NCBI RefSeq assembly: GCF_900116435.1
Contig: NZ_FPAZ01000006.1
Location: 186,001-250,000, forward strand
Direction of reading: 5' to 3'
Source of the DNA: Pseudoalteromonas lipolytica
Lineage (GTDB): Bacteria; Pseudomonadota; Gammaproteobacteria; Enterobacterales; Alteromonadaceae
DNA length: 64,000 nucleotides
Every line of letters begins with the position of its first letter. Position 1 is the stretch's first letter. Positions 16,710 to 26,567 of the stretch are shown one piece after another. Made by a program: the position numbers and the translations under genes. The notes beneath the pieces are model-generated. The model was not told the origin of the DNA. It saw only the letters and a program-made list of their open reading frames with translations, and did not search any database.

Positions 16710-19604
16710 ATGAATTTTTCCTTAGGTCAGCGTTGGATCAGTGATACTGAGTCAGATTTAGGATTAGGCACCGTAGTTGCCCTTGAAGGCCGTCAGGTCA
16801 GCATTTTATTTCCAGCCAGTGGTGAAAACAGAGTTTATTCTTTAACAGAAGCACCTGTTACTCGTGTCGCATTTAATCCAGGCGATGTTATTCGCAGCGT
16901 TGAAGAGTGGGAACTTGAAGTAGAGTCAGTTGAAGAACAAGGTGAGCTTTTATGCTACCACGGTACACGCGTTGATAACGGTGAAAAAGTTCAGTTAAAA
17001 GAGACCTTTTTAGATCACTTTATTAAATTTAATAAACCGCAAGACCGCTTATTTGCAGGCCAAGTAGACCGTTTTGATCGTTACACCCTTCGCTATCAAA
17101 CTTGGCAGCACCAGTTCGAGCGTCAGCAATCACCTTTAAAAGGCTTAATTGGTCAACGTGCCAACCTAATACCTCACCAGCTTTATATTGCACAAGAAGT
17201 GGGTAAACGTTTCGCGCCGCGTGTTTTATTGTCAGATGAAGTGGGCCTTGGTAAAACCATTGAAGCGGGGATGATTTTACATCAACAAATCATTAGTGGC
17301 CGAGCTAGCCGCGTATTAATTGTGGTGCCTGAAAACCTGCAACACCAATGGCTCGTTGAGATGCTTCGTCGCTTTAATTTACGTTTCTCTATTTTTGATG
17401 AGGAACGTTGTGATGAAGCATTCGCAGACTCACCGAATGTATTCGAAACAGAACAGTTAGTACTTACTAGCCTTGAATTTTTAAGCAAGAAAAAACGCTG
17501 GTTTGAACAAGCAACATTAGCCGATTGGGATTTACTCGTGGTTGATGAAGCGCACCATTTGAGTATTACAAATGGTAAACCAAGCACAGAATATCAACGC
17601 ATGGCTGAACTTAGCCAAGATATTCCAGGCCTTATTTTACTAACAGCTACACCCGATCAATTAGGCCACCGCAGCCACTTTGCGCGTTTGCAATTACTCG
17701 ACCCTGATCGTTTTTATGATTACGATGCTTTTGTTGAAGAAGAAAGTAACTACAAAGATGTCGCAGAAGCTGCTAATCAACTACTCAGTGAGCAACGCTT
17801 AGATGACACGGCTCGCGAGACATTAAAAGCCTTATTAAAAGAAACCGATATCACTGAGGTGCTTGCTAAAGCTGAGCAAGGTGATGAAACCGCGCGCAAC
17901 GAAATTTTATCAATGCTACTGGACCGCCATGGTACCGGCCGTATTTTGTTCAGAAATAGCCGCAGCGGTATTGATGGTTACCCAAGCCGTAAACTCCACG
18001 CTTACCCAATGGCGATGCCAAAGCAATATAAAACCGCAATGTCGGTCTTAGGGAATATAGGCGGCATTCAAAGTGCTGAACTAAGCGCCCTGCGCGCGTT
18101 ATTCCCAGAAAAAATATTTCAAGAATTTGAAGGTGAAAACGCCAGTTGGGGCGCCTTCGACCCACGTGTTGACTGGTTAATTGAAACATTAAAAACACTA
18201 AAACACGAAAAAGTCCTGCTAATTTGTGCTAAAGCTGAAACAGCGATTAGCCTTGAACAAATTTTACGAGAGCGCGAAGCCATTAAAGCATCTGTGTTCC
18301 ATGAAGGTATGTCGATTGTTGAGCGTGACCGTGCTGCGGCATTTTTTGCTGATGAATACGACAGCGCACAAATCCTTCTGTGTTCAGAGATTGGTTCAGA
18401 AGGCCGTAACTTCCAGTTCTCACATCATTTAGTGCTCTTTGATTTACCTTTGAACCCTGATTTGTTAGAGCAACGTATTGGTCGCCTTGACCGCATTGGT
18501 CAAACGCAAGATGTAAACATTCATGTGCCTTACTTTGAAAATACAGCACAAGAAGTCTTGCTACGCTGGTATAACGAAGGCCTAGATGCGTTTGAAACAA
18601 CATCAACCACAGGGCAAATGTTGTATAAAGAATTCGGTGAAGAGCTGCTTGAATTCATTGGTACACATAATTGTGATGAAGAAGAGCTAGACCCACTACT
18701 AGAACAAGTTGCTAGCCAAAATGCAAAACTGCGCAAACAAATGGAAAGTGGTCGTGACCGTTTATTAGAGCTGCACTCAAGTGGTCAAGGCCGTGCTGAA
18801 AGCTTAGTCGCTGATATCGAAGAGCTAGATGACCAGTTTACATTGCCAAGTTACATGATCAATGTGTTCGACACTTTTGGTGTAAGCCAAGAAGATAAAG
18901 GTGAAAATACCATTATCTTAAAACCAACCGAGCATATGTTGAATCCCTCTTTCCCTTGCTTAAAAGATGACGGTATTACCGTGACCTTTGACCGTGCAAC
19001 TGCACTATCGCAAGAAGATGCGCATTTTATCAGCTGGGATCACCCGATGGTGCAAGGCAGTTTAGACATGATTTGCGATGATGACTTTGGCACAGCATCG
19101 GTTGCCCTGCTGAAAAACAAAAAACTCCCTGCGGGTACATTTTTTGTTGAGCTTATCTTCATTGCAGAAGCCATGGCACCGAAGTCATTACAGGTAGGTC
19201 GTTTCTTACCGCCGACTCCTATTCGAGTTTTACTTGATAAAAGCAGCAATAACTTAGCCGATAATGTTGCCTTTGATGCCTTTAACCAACAGCTTTCTGC
19301 GGTTGGTCGTCAAACGGCAAGTAAGTTAGCCAGTGCGCTACAAAGTGCCATTCACCCAATGATCACCAGCGCTCAGGGGTTAGCCCAAACAAAACTCGAC
19401 GCATTGCGTGTTGAGTCATTAGAAAAAATGCATACCGCATTAGGTGAAGAGCAAGCCCGTTTAACCGCGCTTAAACAAATTAATCCGAATATTCGTGATG
19501 AAGAGCTTAGCTTCTTTGATAAACAACGCAGTGACCTGACGACCTATATTGAAAAAGCCCAAGTTAAATTAGATGCGATTCGTTTGATTGTTGTGTCGCA
19601 CTAG
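16710..19604 (+). CDS. rapA: RNA polymerase-associated SNF2-type ATPase RapA
   Basis: A 964-residue protein matching the length of E. coli RapA/HepA (968). The N-terminal Tudor-like part (FSLGQRWISDTESDLGLGTV) is followed by a SNF2 helicase core: Walker A DEVGLGKTIEAG near 175, DEAH box VVDEAHHL near 276, LLTATP, and the motif V/VI segment LDLPLNPDLLEQRIGRLDRIGQ. The C-terminal RapA-specific domain is present. RapA binds RNA polymerase and recycles it after termination, especially under salt stress. Next gene on the strand is rluA, as in E. coli. A hairpin terminator follows 30 bp downstream. Confidence 0.98.
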   Translation: MNFSLGQRWISDTESDLGLGTVVALEGRQVSILFPASGENRVYSLTEAPVTRVAFNPGDVIRSVEEWELEVESVEEQGELLCYHGTRVDNGEKVQLKETFLDHFIKFNKPQDRLFAGQVDRFDRYTLRYQTWQHQFERQQSPLKGLIGQRANLIPHQLYIAQEVGKRFAPRVLLSDEVGLGKTIEAGMILHQQIISGRASRVLIVVPENLQHQWLVEMLRRFNLRFSIFDEERCDEAFADSPNVFETEQLVLTSLEFLSKKKRWFEQATLADWDLLVVDEAHHLSITNGKPSTEYQRMAELSQDIPGLILLTATPDQLGHRSHFARLQLLDPDRFYDYDAFVEEESNYKDVAEAANQLLSEQRLDDTARETLKALLKETDITEVLAKAEQGDETARNEILSMLLDRHGTGRILFRNSRSGIDGYPSRKLHAYPMAMPKQYKTAMSVLGNIGGIQSAELSALRALFPEKIFQEFEGENASWGAFDPRVDWLIETLKTLKHEKVLLICAKAETAISLEQILREREAIKASVFHEGMSIVERDRAAAFFADEYDSAQILLCSEIGSEGRNFQFSHHLVLFDLPLNPDLLEQRIGRLDRIGQTQDVNIHVPYFENTAQEVLLRWYNEGLDAFETTSTTGQMLYKEFGEELLEFIGTHNCDEEELDPLLEQVASQNAKLRKQMESGRDRLLELHSSGQGRAESLVADIEELDDQFTLPSYMINVFDTFGVSQEDKGENTIILKPTEHMLNPSFPCLKDDGITVTFDRATALSQEDAHFISWDHPMVQGSLDMICDDDFGTASVALLKNKKLPAGTFFVELIFIAEAMAPKSLQVGRFLPPTPIRVLLDKSSNNLADNVAFDAFNQQLSAVGRQTASKLASALQSAIHPMITSAQGLAQTKLDALRVESLEKMHTALGEEQARLTALKQINPNIRDEELSFFDKQRSDLTTYIEKAQVKLDAIRLIVVSH

Positions 19605-19633
19605 AGCGAGTGACGTAAAACGTTTAAATAAGC

Positions 19634-19663
19634 AACGCGATGTCATCCCACATCGCGTTTTTT
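19634..19663 (+). terminator. Terminator of rapA, probably bidirectional
   Basis: A 10-bp perfect stem AACGCGATGT / ACATCGCGTT with a 6-nt loop and six T on the plus strand. The convergent 76-residue gene ends inside it at 19662, so the same hairpin could stop both transcripts. Confidence 0.85.
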
Positions 19664-19892
19664 ATATTAAAAACGCAGCGAGGCTTATCACCAACGCGAC
19701 GGCGGCTAATTTGCAAAATAGAGCAGCTAAGCCTTTATTTTTCTTAATAACATCTTCTGTGTAAGCTTTTTTTAAATACACAGCTTGTAAGTCAGTAAGG
19801 TCTTTGCAGTGCCAACACTCAGGCTCGCGGTCGTTAACGTGTAATCCGCATCGTGTGCAAGGCTTACTGCGAATACGGCCCAAAAAAAACAT
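19662..19892 (-). CDS. Small zinc-ribbon membrane protein, hypothetical
   Basis: A 76-residue protein with two CxxC knuckles (CTRC and CWHC, residues about 17-32) forming a likely zinc ribbon, a charged middle with KKAYTEDVIKKNKG, and one C-terminal membrane helix (AALFCKLAAVALVISLAAFLI). It converges on rapA. Function unknown; similar ribbon-plus-helix small proteins are common in Alteromonadales. The N-terminal end MFFLGRIRSK suggests the ribbon is cytoplasmic. Confidence 0.65.
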   Translation of the reverse strand: MFFLGRIRSKPCTRCGLHVNDREPECWHCKDLTDLQAVYLKKAYTEDVIKKNKGLAALFCKLAAVALVISLAAFLI

Positions 19893-20025
19893 TCAATGAC
19901 TCCTGTTTTGCAAATTCGCTAAGTAAGCAACTGTATATCGGATAACAATTCAAAACCACTCCTAGCATTGTGTAAGCATTGATACTCCTTTAAAATAACG
20001 CCCTTGCATATCATCGAGGCTGGCT

Positions 20026-20679
20026 GTGTTACTCAATTATAATCCCCCAATGACCCCCTATTTGAGCATTGTTTATCAAGATGATGATTTACTGATCGTC
20101 AATAAACCAAGTGGTTTACTTACGGTGCCGGGTAAGGACCCAAAACATGCCGATTGCCTCATTGCACGCGTTAACCGCGTATTTCCTAACGCTAAAATTG
20201 TTCATCGCTTAGATATGGCAACCTCAGGGATTATTTGTTTAGCGATGCATAAAGAAGCACATCGCAATCTAAGTATTCAGTTTCAAGATAGAAAAACCGC
20301 CAAACGCTATGTTGCGCGTGTATTTGGTAAGCTTGAACAGCAAACAGGTTCCGTCGATTTACCGCTTATTTGTGATTGGCCTAACCGCCCTAAACAAATG
20401 GTTGATCACGACAAAGGCAAGCCTTCATTAACACACTTTAAAGTACTTGAGCATGAAGCTCAGGCAACGCGCGTTGAGCTGACCCCAATTACAGGGCGCT
20501 CTCACCAACTACGTGTGCACATGCTGTCTTTAGGTCACCCAATTTTAGGGGATAGACTGTATGCCCACTCAGAAGCATTAGCGCTGGCTCCTCGTTTGCA
20601 ACTTCATGCAGAAATGCTGAGTTTAACTCACCCTGCCAGTGATGAAAAAATGGTGTTTGAAGCTGCTCCAGAATTTTAA
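20026..20679 (+). CDS. rluA: Dual-specificity pseudouridine synthase RluA
   Basis: 217 residues, close to E. coli RluA (219). The catalytic motif HRLDMATSG (Asp near residue 64) and the segments LPLICDWPNRPKQ and ITGRSHQLRVHM are diagnostic. RluA makes pseudouridine at 23S rRNA U746 and tRNA U32. I chose the GTG at 20026, not the ATG at 20050, because GTG is preceded by GAGG at a good distance and the extra residues include NYNPP, which E. coli RluA also has near its start. It follows rapA as in enterobacteria. Confidence 0.95.
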   Translation: MLLNYNPPMTPYLSIVYQDDDLLIVNKPSGLLTVPGKDPKHADCLIARVNRVFPNAKIVHRLDMATSGIICLAMHKEAHRNLSIQFQDRKTAKRYVARVFGKLEQQTGSVDLPLICDWPNRPKQMVDHDKGKPSLTHFKVLEHEAQATRVELTPITGRSHQLRVHMLSLGHPILGDRLYAHSEALALAPRLQLHAEMLSLTHPASDEKMVFEAAPEF

Positions 20680-20738
20680 ACTAAATATTTACGCCGACTT
20701 GCCGATACATACCTAGACCTTAATTAAGTGATATCGGC

Positions 20739-21662
20739 ATGACTTTATCCCCTTTACAGACGTTACTTTTCGCAGCCAGTTTTGCGCTAGTTAGCACAGT
20801 GAATGGGGCTGATTTTATTAAACCCACCCCTTGGTCAAGTTTGGTCACTAACGATATTCAACACTTTTTACCCAGCGATGAAGTCCGTACTTTACTAGCC
20901 GGTGACGATGAGTTTATAAGCCTATATCGTCAATCTATGGCGCCAACACAACGTGGCATCGTGTTAATTATTCCAGACTGGCAAGACGTGCCTACCAATA
21001 ATGCGGGGATCAACTTTTTACGTAAGCAATTAAATGATATTGGCTATGCGACACTCGCTATGACAATGCCTGATATTGACTGGCACCCTGCCGATATGGC
21101 GATGCCTGAGCCCAGTGATAACTCTGAAACTGAGTCAACAACGCAAAATAACCAGCAAGCTGACTCAGCTCCACCAGCCCAAACACAACAAGCGCCTCAC
21201 TTTGTAACTGGTAAACCAAATATTAGTGAAGCAGTGCTTGATGATTACAAACTAAAGTTAATTGCTAGATTCAATGCTTTGTATAACAGCGCGATGGATG
21301 AAGGTGGCAACATTATAGTACTGGCGCAGGGTGCCAGTGCTGGGCTACTTATTGAGCACTATGCAAGCTTTCCCAATAACGAGTTGAATGCCTTTATTAG
21401 TTTAGGAAGCTACCTTCCAAACAGTATTCGAAACCAGCATCTCAATGCCACGTTGTCGACCATTAGCCCACCACTGTTAGATATTTTCTACAGTGAAGGT
21501 AACCCAGACACACTTCAAAGCGTCAACGATAGAAAACGCTGGGTTAGGCGCAACGCTAAATATGATTATCGACAACGAGAATTGTTCGGAACCCCCACAG
21601 AACCTGAGCAACACGAGCGGTTGCTCAAAGAAGTCGACGGCTTTTTACGCCGCCTTCTTTAA
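20739..21662 (+). CDS. DUF3530 family secreted alpha/beta-hydrolase-like protein
   Basis: A 307-residue protein with a signal peptide ending near VNGA. It contains a hydrolase-like beta strand (GIVLIIPDWQDVP near 83-95) and a nucleophile-elbow-like GASAG in ILAQGASAGLLIEHY near residue 200. A low-complexity Gln/Ser/Pro linker (about 128-155) interrupts the fold. DUF3530 proteins are common in Alteromonadales, Vibrio and Pseudomonas and have no established substrate. Its last 18 bp overlap the convergent end of djlA. Confidence 0.8.
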   Translation: MTLSPLQTLLFAASFALVSTVNGADFIKPTPWSSLVTNDIQHFLPSDEVRTLLAGDDEFISLYRQSMAPTQRGIVLIIPDWQDVPTNNAGINFLRKQLNDIGYATLAMTMPDIDWHPADMAMPEPSDNSETESTTQNNQQADSAPPAQTQQAPHFVTGKPNISEAVLDDYKLKLIARFNALYNSAMDEGGNIIVLAQGASAGLLIEHYASFPNNELNAFISLGSYLPNSIRNQHLNATLSTISPPLLDIFYSEGNPDTLQSVNDRKRWVRRNAKYDYRQRELFGTPTEPEQHERLLKEVDGFLRRLL

Positions 21663-22505
21663 ATATTCATAAGCGGCTTGAATATCTTGGCTTTTCTTCA
21701 CCGCGACTTCCATCATGTGCTTAGGTAGCCCTTGCGATACCAGCTTATCAGGGTGATGCTGTGCCATGAGCTTACGATAAGCTACTTTAATATCACGCGC
21801 AGACGCATCCTTACTTAAGCCCAGTAACGCAAGTGCCTGAGCACGGTTCATGCTATTATTTGGCGGGACTCGATGACCATGTTGCTCATTATGAGTACTG
21901 TGTTGTTGGTTTTGTTGCTCATAAAAGCGCTGTTGCTGCTGACGAAATGCAAATTCAGCTTGGTAACGTTTTAGTAAGAATGAAAATTGTGTGCGCGAAA
22001 TTCCTAACTGTTTACTCACCTCGTGCAATAATTGTTTTTCTTGTTCTGCGAGATGACCATCAGAGAATGCCATTTGAATTTGAATTTCTAGAAACAATTG
22101 CAGCAAGTCATGACGACGGGCAAAACGTTCTTTAAAATCATGAACCGTTTCTTTTAGTGAAAAATCGGCTTCTTTACCGCTTCGAAATGCATCTTGTGCT
22201 TCACGGCGCTCATCACCCGACAAGCCCATTTCATTCATAAAGACACTCGCAGCTTTAATGTGTGTTTCACTGACTCGACCATTTGATTTGGCAATATGAC
22301 CCATAACCGCAAAGCAGCTTGAAAAAAACAGCGCTTGACGTTCATTAATATCATCACCTTTAAACAGGCCGGAGAAACCGCCCGCTTTATCAAAGTCTTG
22401 TTTTAAGCTGCGATCAAACATGTGACCAAGGTACAACCCCAGCAAAGCGCCAACAAACCGGCCAAACATAAAGCCAAAACAGAATCCCAGTACTTTTCCC
22501 CACAT
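21645..22505 (-). CDS. djlA: Membrane-anchored J-domain co-chaperone DjlA
   Basis: A 286-residue protein with a Gly-rich N-terminal membrane helix (WGKVLGFCFGFMFGRFVGALLGLYLG), a TerB-like central helical domain (about 50-190), a Gln/His-rich linker (about 190-222), and a C-terminal J domain with the HPD triad in AYRKLMAQHHPDKL. DjlA stimulates DnaK from the inner membrane and can activate the Rcs pathway in enterobacteria. It lies next to rluA and lptD as in E. coli but here points away from lptD, with murU-amgK between. Confidence 0.95.
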   Translation of the reverse strand: MWGKVLGFCFGFMFGRFVGALLGLYLGHMFDRSLKQDFDKAGGFSGLFKGDDINERQALFFSSCFAVMGHIAKSNGRVSETHIKAASVFMNEMGLSGDERREAQDAFRSGKEADFSLKETVHDFKERFARRHDLLQLFLEIQIQMAFSDGHLAEQEKQLLHEVSKQLGISRTQFSFLLKRYQAEFAFRQQQQRFYEQQNQQHSTHNEQHGHRVPPNNSMNRAQALALLGLSKDASARDIKVAYRKLMAQHHPDKLVSQGLPKHMMEVAVKKSQDIQAAYEYLKKAA

Positions 22506-22523
22506 AATGATAAACCCTCGTTG

Positions 22524-23183
22524 TTATTTTACAGCTAAGCGCTGGTTTAGTTCGTCGAGTCTGGCTGGTGTGCCTATGTCGTCCCACTGACCAAGGTACA
22601 GCTCAGTGGATACTTGATACTCTGCCAGCTTCTCACGCAGGATAGGCCCTAGTGCAAGCACACCCGGTGTTAGGCCTTTAAAAAAGTCAGCATGAAAACG
22701 GCTGATACCTGAAAACGTGTACTTTTGACTATCGGGACCTAAATGGCGTAACGCAAAATCACCGTCAGGATTGTGGGCCGGGTTTTCAACCAAAACAAGG
22801 TGCGCTTCGCCGGGTTCTAAATGCAGTTGTGTGAGTGACGTCATATCGTAATCAGTAAATACATCCCCGTTAATCACCACAAAGTGCTCGCCAAGCAAGG
22901 GCAAAGCGTGAAGTATGCCACCGGCTGTTTCAAGCCCACCTTCGCACTCTTGGCTGTACTGTATGGTGACGCCAAACGCTTCGCCATTGCCAAAATACTG
23001 CTTTATTTTATCTCCTTGCCATGCAAGGTTTATGACAATATCAACAATGCCTGCTTGGCGTAAGTTAATAATGTGGTGTGCTAATAATGGTTTACCTGCC
23101 ACTTTTAACATCGGTTTAGGCAGCGTACTAGTCAACGGCATCATGCGTTTTCCACGGCCTGCCGCTAAAATCATTGCTTTCAT
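22524..23183 (-). CDS. murU: N-acetylmuramate alpha-1-phosphate uridylyltransferase MurU
   Basis: 219 residues of a sugar-nucleotidyltransferase: start MKAMILAAGRGKRMMPLT, then LPKPMLKVAGKPLL, and the metal-binding Asp in VVINGDVFTDYD. With AmgK it turns N-acetylmuramate into UDP-MurNAc, a peptidoglycan recycling route that bypasses MurA and confers some intrinsic fosfomycin tolerance in Pseudomonas. The pair with amgK (4-bp ATGA overlap) and the site beside lptD match Pseudomonas and Shewanella, which supports MurU over a generic mannose-1-phosphate guanylyltransferase. Confidence 0.92.
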   Translation of the reverse strand: MKAMILAAGRGKRMMPLTSTLPKPMLKVAGKPLLAHHIINLRQAGIVDIVINLAWQGDKIKQYFGNGEAFGVTIQYSQECEGGLETAGGILHALPLLGEHFVVINGDVFTDYDMTSLTQLHLEPGEAHLVLVENPAHNPDGDFALRHLGPDSQKYTFSGISRFHADFFKGLTPGVLALGPILREKLAEYQVSTELYLGQWDDIGTPARLDELNQRLAVK

Positions 23184-24181
23184 TTAATCTCTTTGTCTAA
23201 CCGCTTTTTAGTCTGCACAATGATAGTGTGTTCAATCCACTCACTGAGTGCACTTAACTCTGGGTAATCTTTACTTACATTACTAATATACTGAAGCGTT
23301 GGCAGCACATTATTTAAATAGCCAGATTTTCCATCGCGTAATTTTAAACGACAAAAAATACCGGCCGCTTTCAAGTGACGCTGTATTCCTGTTAAATCAA
23401 ACCACCGTTTGAACACCTCAAACGTAATTCCGTGAATTAACTGCTGCTTGGTAAATTCGTCATAGGCAAAATGCAGTAAATAGTCGAGTTCATGTTCGGG
23501 AAGTTGAAAGTAGCAATCTCGAAGTAACGACACTAAGTCATAACACACAGGCCCCTGCACTGCATCTTGGTAGTCAATAATCGCCCACTGCTGTCCTGTA
23601 CGCATAATATTTCTACTATGAAAATCACGGTGTACGGTCACTATAGGTTGCGCCAGCGCATTATTGACCAGCAGTTGACAGGCATCTTGCCACATCTGTG
23701 TTTGCTCATCCGACAACGAACAATCAATAAACGCATCGACAAGCCATTCGCTAAAAATGCTCAATTCAAATTGCAAAAAGTCATCATCAAACACTTTCAT
23801 ATATTGAGCAGGCGGTGTTTGCGCCCATTGTGCACTGAGCTTTATGAGATGCTTATAATGTAGCGTGCGGTCTTCATCGCCAAGTAAGTCAGCTAAATGT
23901 GTATTGCCTAAATCACTCAGTAAAAAGAAGCCTTGCTTTTCATCAGCCTGAAGAATTTTTGGTAATTTAAAACCATGTTTAGAGAACACTTTGTTTAGTT
24001 CAATATAGGGCGTGTTATCTAATTTATCAGGATCAGAATCCATCACAATGAAGCTTTGTTCTGCGGTATTAATACGAAAATACCGACGAAAACTCGCATC
24101 GCCAGTGATGGCTGCTAATTGATATTCATCCTCCTTAAAATGAGGATTTAAAAACTGCTGTAAACTTTTATAACGATTCAT
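23180..24181 (-). CDS. amgK: Anomeric MurNAc/GlcNAc kinase AmgK
   Basis: 333 residues of an aminoglycoside-phosphotransferase-like kinase fold. Catalytic loop HRDFHSRNIM near 182-191 and the metal-binding IIDYQDAVQGPVCYDLVSLL near 197-216 are clear. AmgK phosphorylates MurNAc at C1 for MurU. It is first of a two-gene unit with murU and is divergent from lptD, with a gap of about 100 bp holding both promoters. Confidence 0.92.
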   Translation of the reverse strand: MNRYKSLQQFLNPHFKEDEYQLAAITGDASFRRYFRINTAEQSFIVMDSDPDKLDNTPYIELNKVFSKHGFKLPKILQADEKQGFFLLSDLGNTHLADLLGDEDRTLHYKHLIKLSAQWAQTPPAQYMKVFDDDFLQFELSIFSEWLVDAFIDCSLSDEQTQMWQDACQLLVNNALAQPIVTVHRDFHSRNIMRTGQQWAIIDYQDAVQGPVCYDLVSLLRDCYFQLPEHELDYLLHFAYDEFTKQQLIHGITFEVFKRWFDLTGIQRHLKAAGIFCRLKLRDGKSGYLNNVLPTLQYISNVSKDYPELSALSEWIEHTIIVQTKKRLDKEIK

Positions 24182-24284
24182 TTAGTAAGATATCTATTTT
24201 TCACTAAGTCAATTACTGTATTTGCCATTGTTTTCCTTTATTATGTCTAGCTTATATCCAACCAAAGAGCATTAAGGTCATTAA

Positions 24285-26531
24285 ATGAGCAAAACCTGGG
24301 GCATAATGATGCTAAGCGTACTTAGCGCACCATCGTTCGCCGAAACTGAACTGGCACACAACTTTTGTGGCACTTCAATGCAAACCAGAGCTTGGCAACC
24401 GCTCCCTGGCCTTGAACTTAATATGATCGATATCAAATCCGATGATATTGAACTATTGGGTACCCAAAGCGCAGAATTTACCGGTAATGTAGATATTAAC
24501 ACCCTAACGATGAATTTGTCCGCACAAAGTGCACTGATTGACAAACAACGTGGTCTACTTAATGCAACCGGCCCTATCGTTTATCGCGATAAAGTTAGCC
24601 AAATTAATAGCTCTGGGCTCAACGCAGATTTAAATAACTCTGAATTAAGCCTACTTGGCGCTGACTATAAGCTCACCGACCAACTCGGTCATGGTGGCGC
24701 AGAAAAACTGACAGTCAATGAGTCTGGCCTAAACCTTATGAACGCAAGCTTTACTACCTGTCCGGGCGAAACACCGGTATGGGCAATTGAAGCAGATGAA
24801 ATTGATTTATCGAGTGAAGATGGCTGGGGTGAAACTCACAATACCGTATTACGCGTATTCGATACGCCCGTGTTGTATATCCCTTATTTCACTTTTCCAT
24901 TAGATGACCGCCGTAAGTCAGGATTATTAACACCTAATTTCTCAAGCTCTGGTCGCTACGGTCTTGAAACTATCACGCCGTATTATTGGAATATAGCGCC
25001 AAATTACGACGCAACAATTACGCCACGCTATATGTCTAAGCGTGGCTTACAAATGATTGGTGAGTTTCGTTATTTAACAGAGCAAAATAACGGTTTAATC
25101 GCTGTAGAGTACCTTGATAAAGACGACGAAGAGCCAAGTGTTGACTCGCGCTATTTATTTCACTGGCAACAGCAAAGTTATTTTGGTGAGAACTGGCGCG
25201 GCAACATTGATATTACCAATGTGAGTGATGATAACTACTTAACCGATTTAAACTCGAGTTATGCCACTCGCACAGATACCCAGTTATATCGTACAGGCTC
25301 ACTAACGCATTTAGGTGATACGTGGCGTACCGACATCAAACTTCAAAGCTTTGAAGTGCTCGGTGATCACCGTGAATCTTATGCAGCATTACCACAAATT
25401 AGTTTTTCACAAACTAACCCATACGACTTTTATGGTGTCGATTTAACACTCGACGGTGAACTTAGCTACTTTACCAATAACAATGCAGTGATTGATGAAG
25501 CAAGCCGCCTTCACATTGAACCAAAAGCCAGTTTGGGGTATCAAGAGTATGCGTGGTCTTTTTTATCTGAAGTAAGCCTATTACACACCACTTATAATCA
25601 ACACGGTGATCTAACAGGCACTGACTTTGAAGAAAAAGTCACACGTACACTGCCAAAAGTACGTTTATACAGCCAACTAAACTTTGAACGTGAAACCGCT
25701 TTTTTCTTCAAAGAAGGCATTCAAACGTTAGAACCTCAAATTCAGTATTTGTATACACCCAATAAAGACCAGTCGAATATTGGCCTTTACGATACCACCA
25801 AGTTACAAGATGACTTTTTTGGTTTGTTTAGAGATCGTCGCTTTTCGAGCATCGACCGCATAGCAACCGCAAACCAATTTACTTTAGGTGCAACAACGCG
25901 CTTATTTAGCAGCGACAATGAAGAAGTGTTTAATTTCAGTGCTGGGCAAATCTTTTATTTAAGCGATGATGCCAAACCGACTTCGCAAGGGATTCAGTCT
26001 GATACAAACTACAATGCCTTGTTTGCCGCGCAAACCATGTTACATTGGCACCGTCGCTGGTATTTATCTGGGGGGATTCAATATGACACCGATGGTAAAG
26101 AAATAATCCAGTCAAATATCACTTTAGATTATAAAGGTGACGATAAACAGCTCGTACAATTGAACCATCGCTATGCAAATGATGTCTCAGGCAATACAAT
26201 CGAGCAAGTTGGTCTATTTACCAGCATTCCGCTAACACATGATTGGCAGTTTGTTGGCAGCTATCACCGCGATTTAGAAAGTGGTCGTAGCATTGAGGTT
26301 TTCAGCGGCCTGCAGTATGAATCGTGCTGCTGGGCGTTTCAAATCACTGGCCGTCGTCAAATCGAAACCGATTTGAATCAAGCGATTGGCCAAGAGCAAG
26401 CCACTTTTGATACCAGTATTGGCTTCAATATCGTGTTAAAAGGACTTGGTAGTAAAAGCCGTTATGATGCACAAAAATTATTACAACAAGGTATTTTTGG
26501 CTATCGTAGACCGTATTTTCTTAATAACTAG
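24285..26531 (+). CDS. lptD: LPS-assembly outer-membrane protein LptD
   Basis: 748 residues, slightly shorter than E. coli LptD (784). A signal peptide ends at Ala19; an OstA/LptA-like beta-jellyroll spans about 45-190; the rest is the 26-strand barrel ending in FLNN. The four conserved cysteines that form the required inter-domain disulfides are all present: Cys28, Cys about 159 (TTCPGE) and the pair near 681-682 (ESCCW). With LptE it inserts lipopolysaccharide in the outer leaflet. surA, which helps fold it, follows after 36 bp. Confidence 0.97.
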   Translation: MSKTWGIMMLSVLSAPSFAETELAHNFCGTSMQTRAWQPLPGLELNMIDIKSDDIELLGTQSAEFTGNVDINTLTMNLSAQSALIDKQRGLLNATGPIVYRDKVSQINSSGLNADLNNSELSLLGADYKLTDQLGHGGAEKLTVNESGLNLMNASFTTCPGETPVWAIEADEIDLSSEDGWGETHNTVLRVFDTPVLYIPYFTFPLDDRRKSGLLTPNFSSSGRYGLETITPYYWNIAPNYDATITPRYMSKRGLQMIGEFRYLTEQNNGLIAVEYLDKDDEEPSVDSRYLFHWQQQSYFGENWRGNIDITNVSDDNYLTDLNSSYATRTDTQLYRTGSLTHLGDTWRTDIKLQSFEVLGDHRESYAALPQISFSQTNPYDFYGVDLTLDGELSYFTNNNAVIDEASRLHIEPKASLGYQEYAWSFLSEVSLLHTTYNQHGDLTGTDFEEKVTRTLPKVRLYSQLNFERETAFFFKEGIQTLEPQIQYLYTPNKDQSNIGLYDTTKLQDDFFGLFRDRRFSSIDRIATANQFTLGATTRLFSSDNEEVFNFSAGQIFYLSDDAKPTSQGIQSDTNYNALFAAQTMLHWHRRWYLSGGIQYDTDGKEIIQSNITLDYKGDDKQLVQLNHRYANDVSGNTIEQVGLFTSIPLTHDWQFVGSYHRDLESGRSIEVFSGLQYESCCWAFQITGRRQIETDLNQAIGQEQATFDTSIGFNIVLKGLGSKSRYDAQKLLQQGIFGYRRPYFLNN

Positions 26532-26567
26532 TACCGCAGTACTATTAGCAAGAGTATTAGAAAAAGT

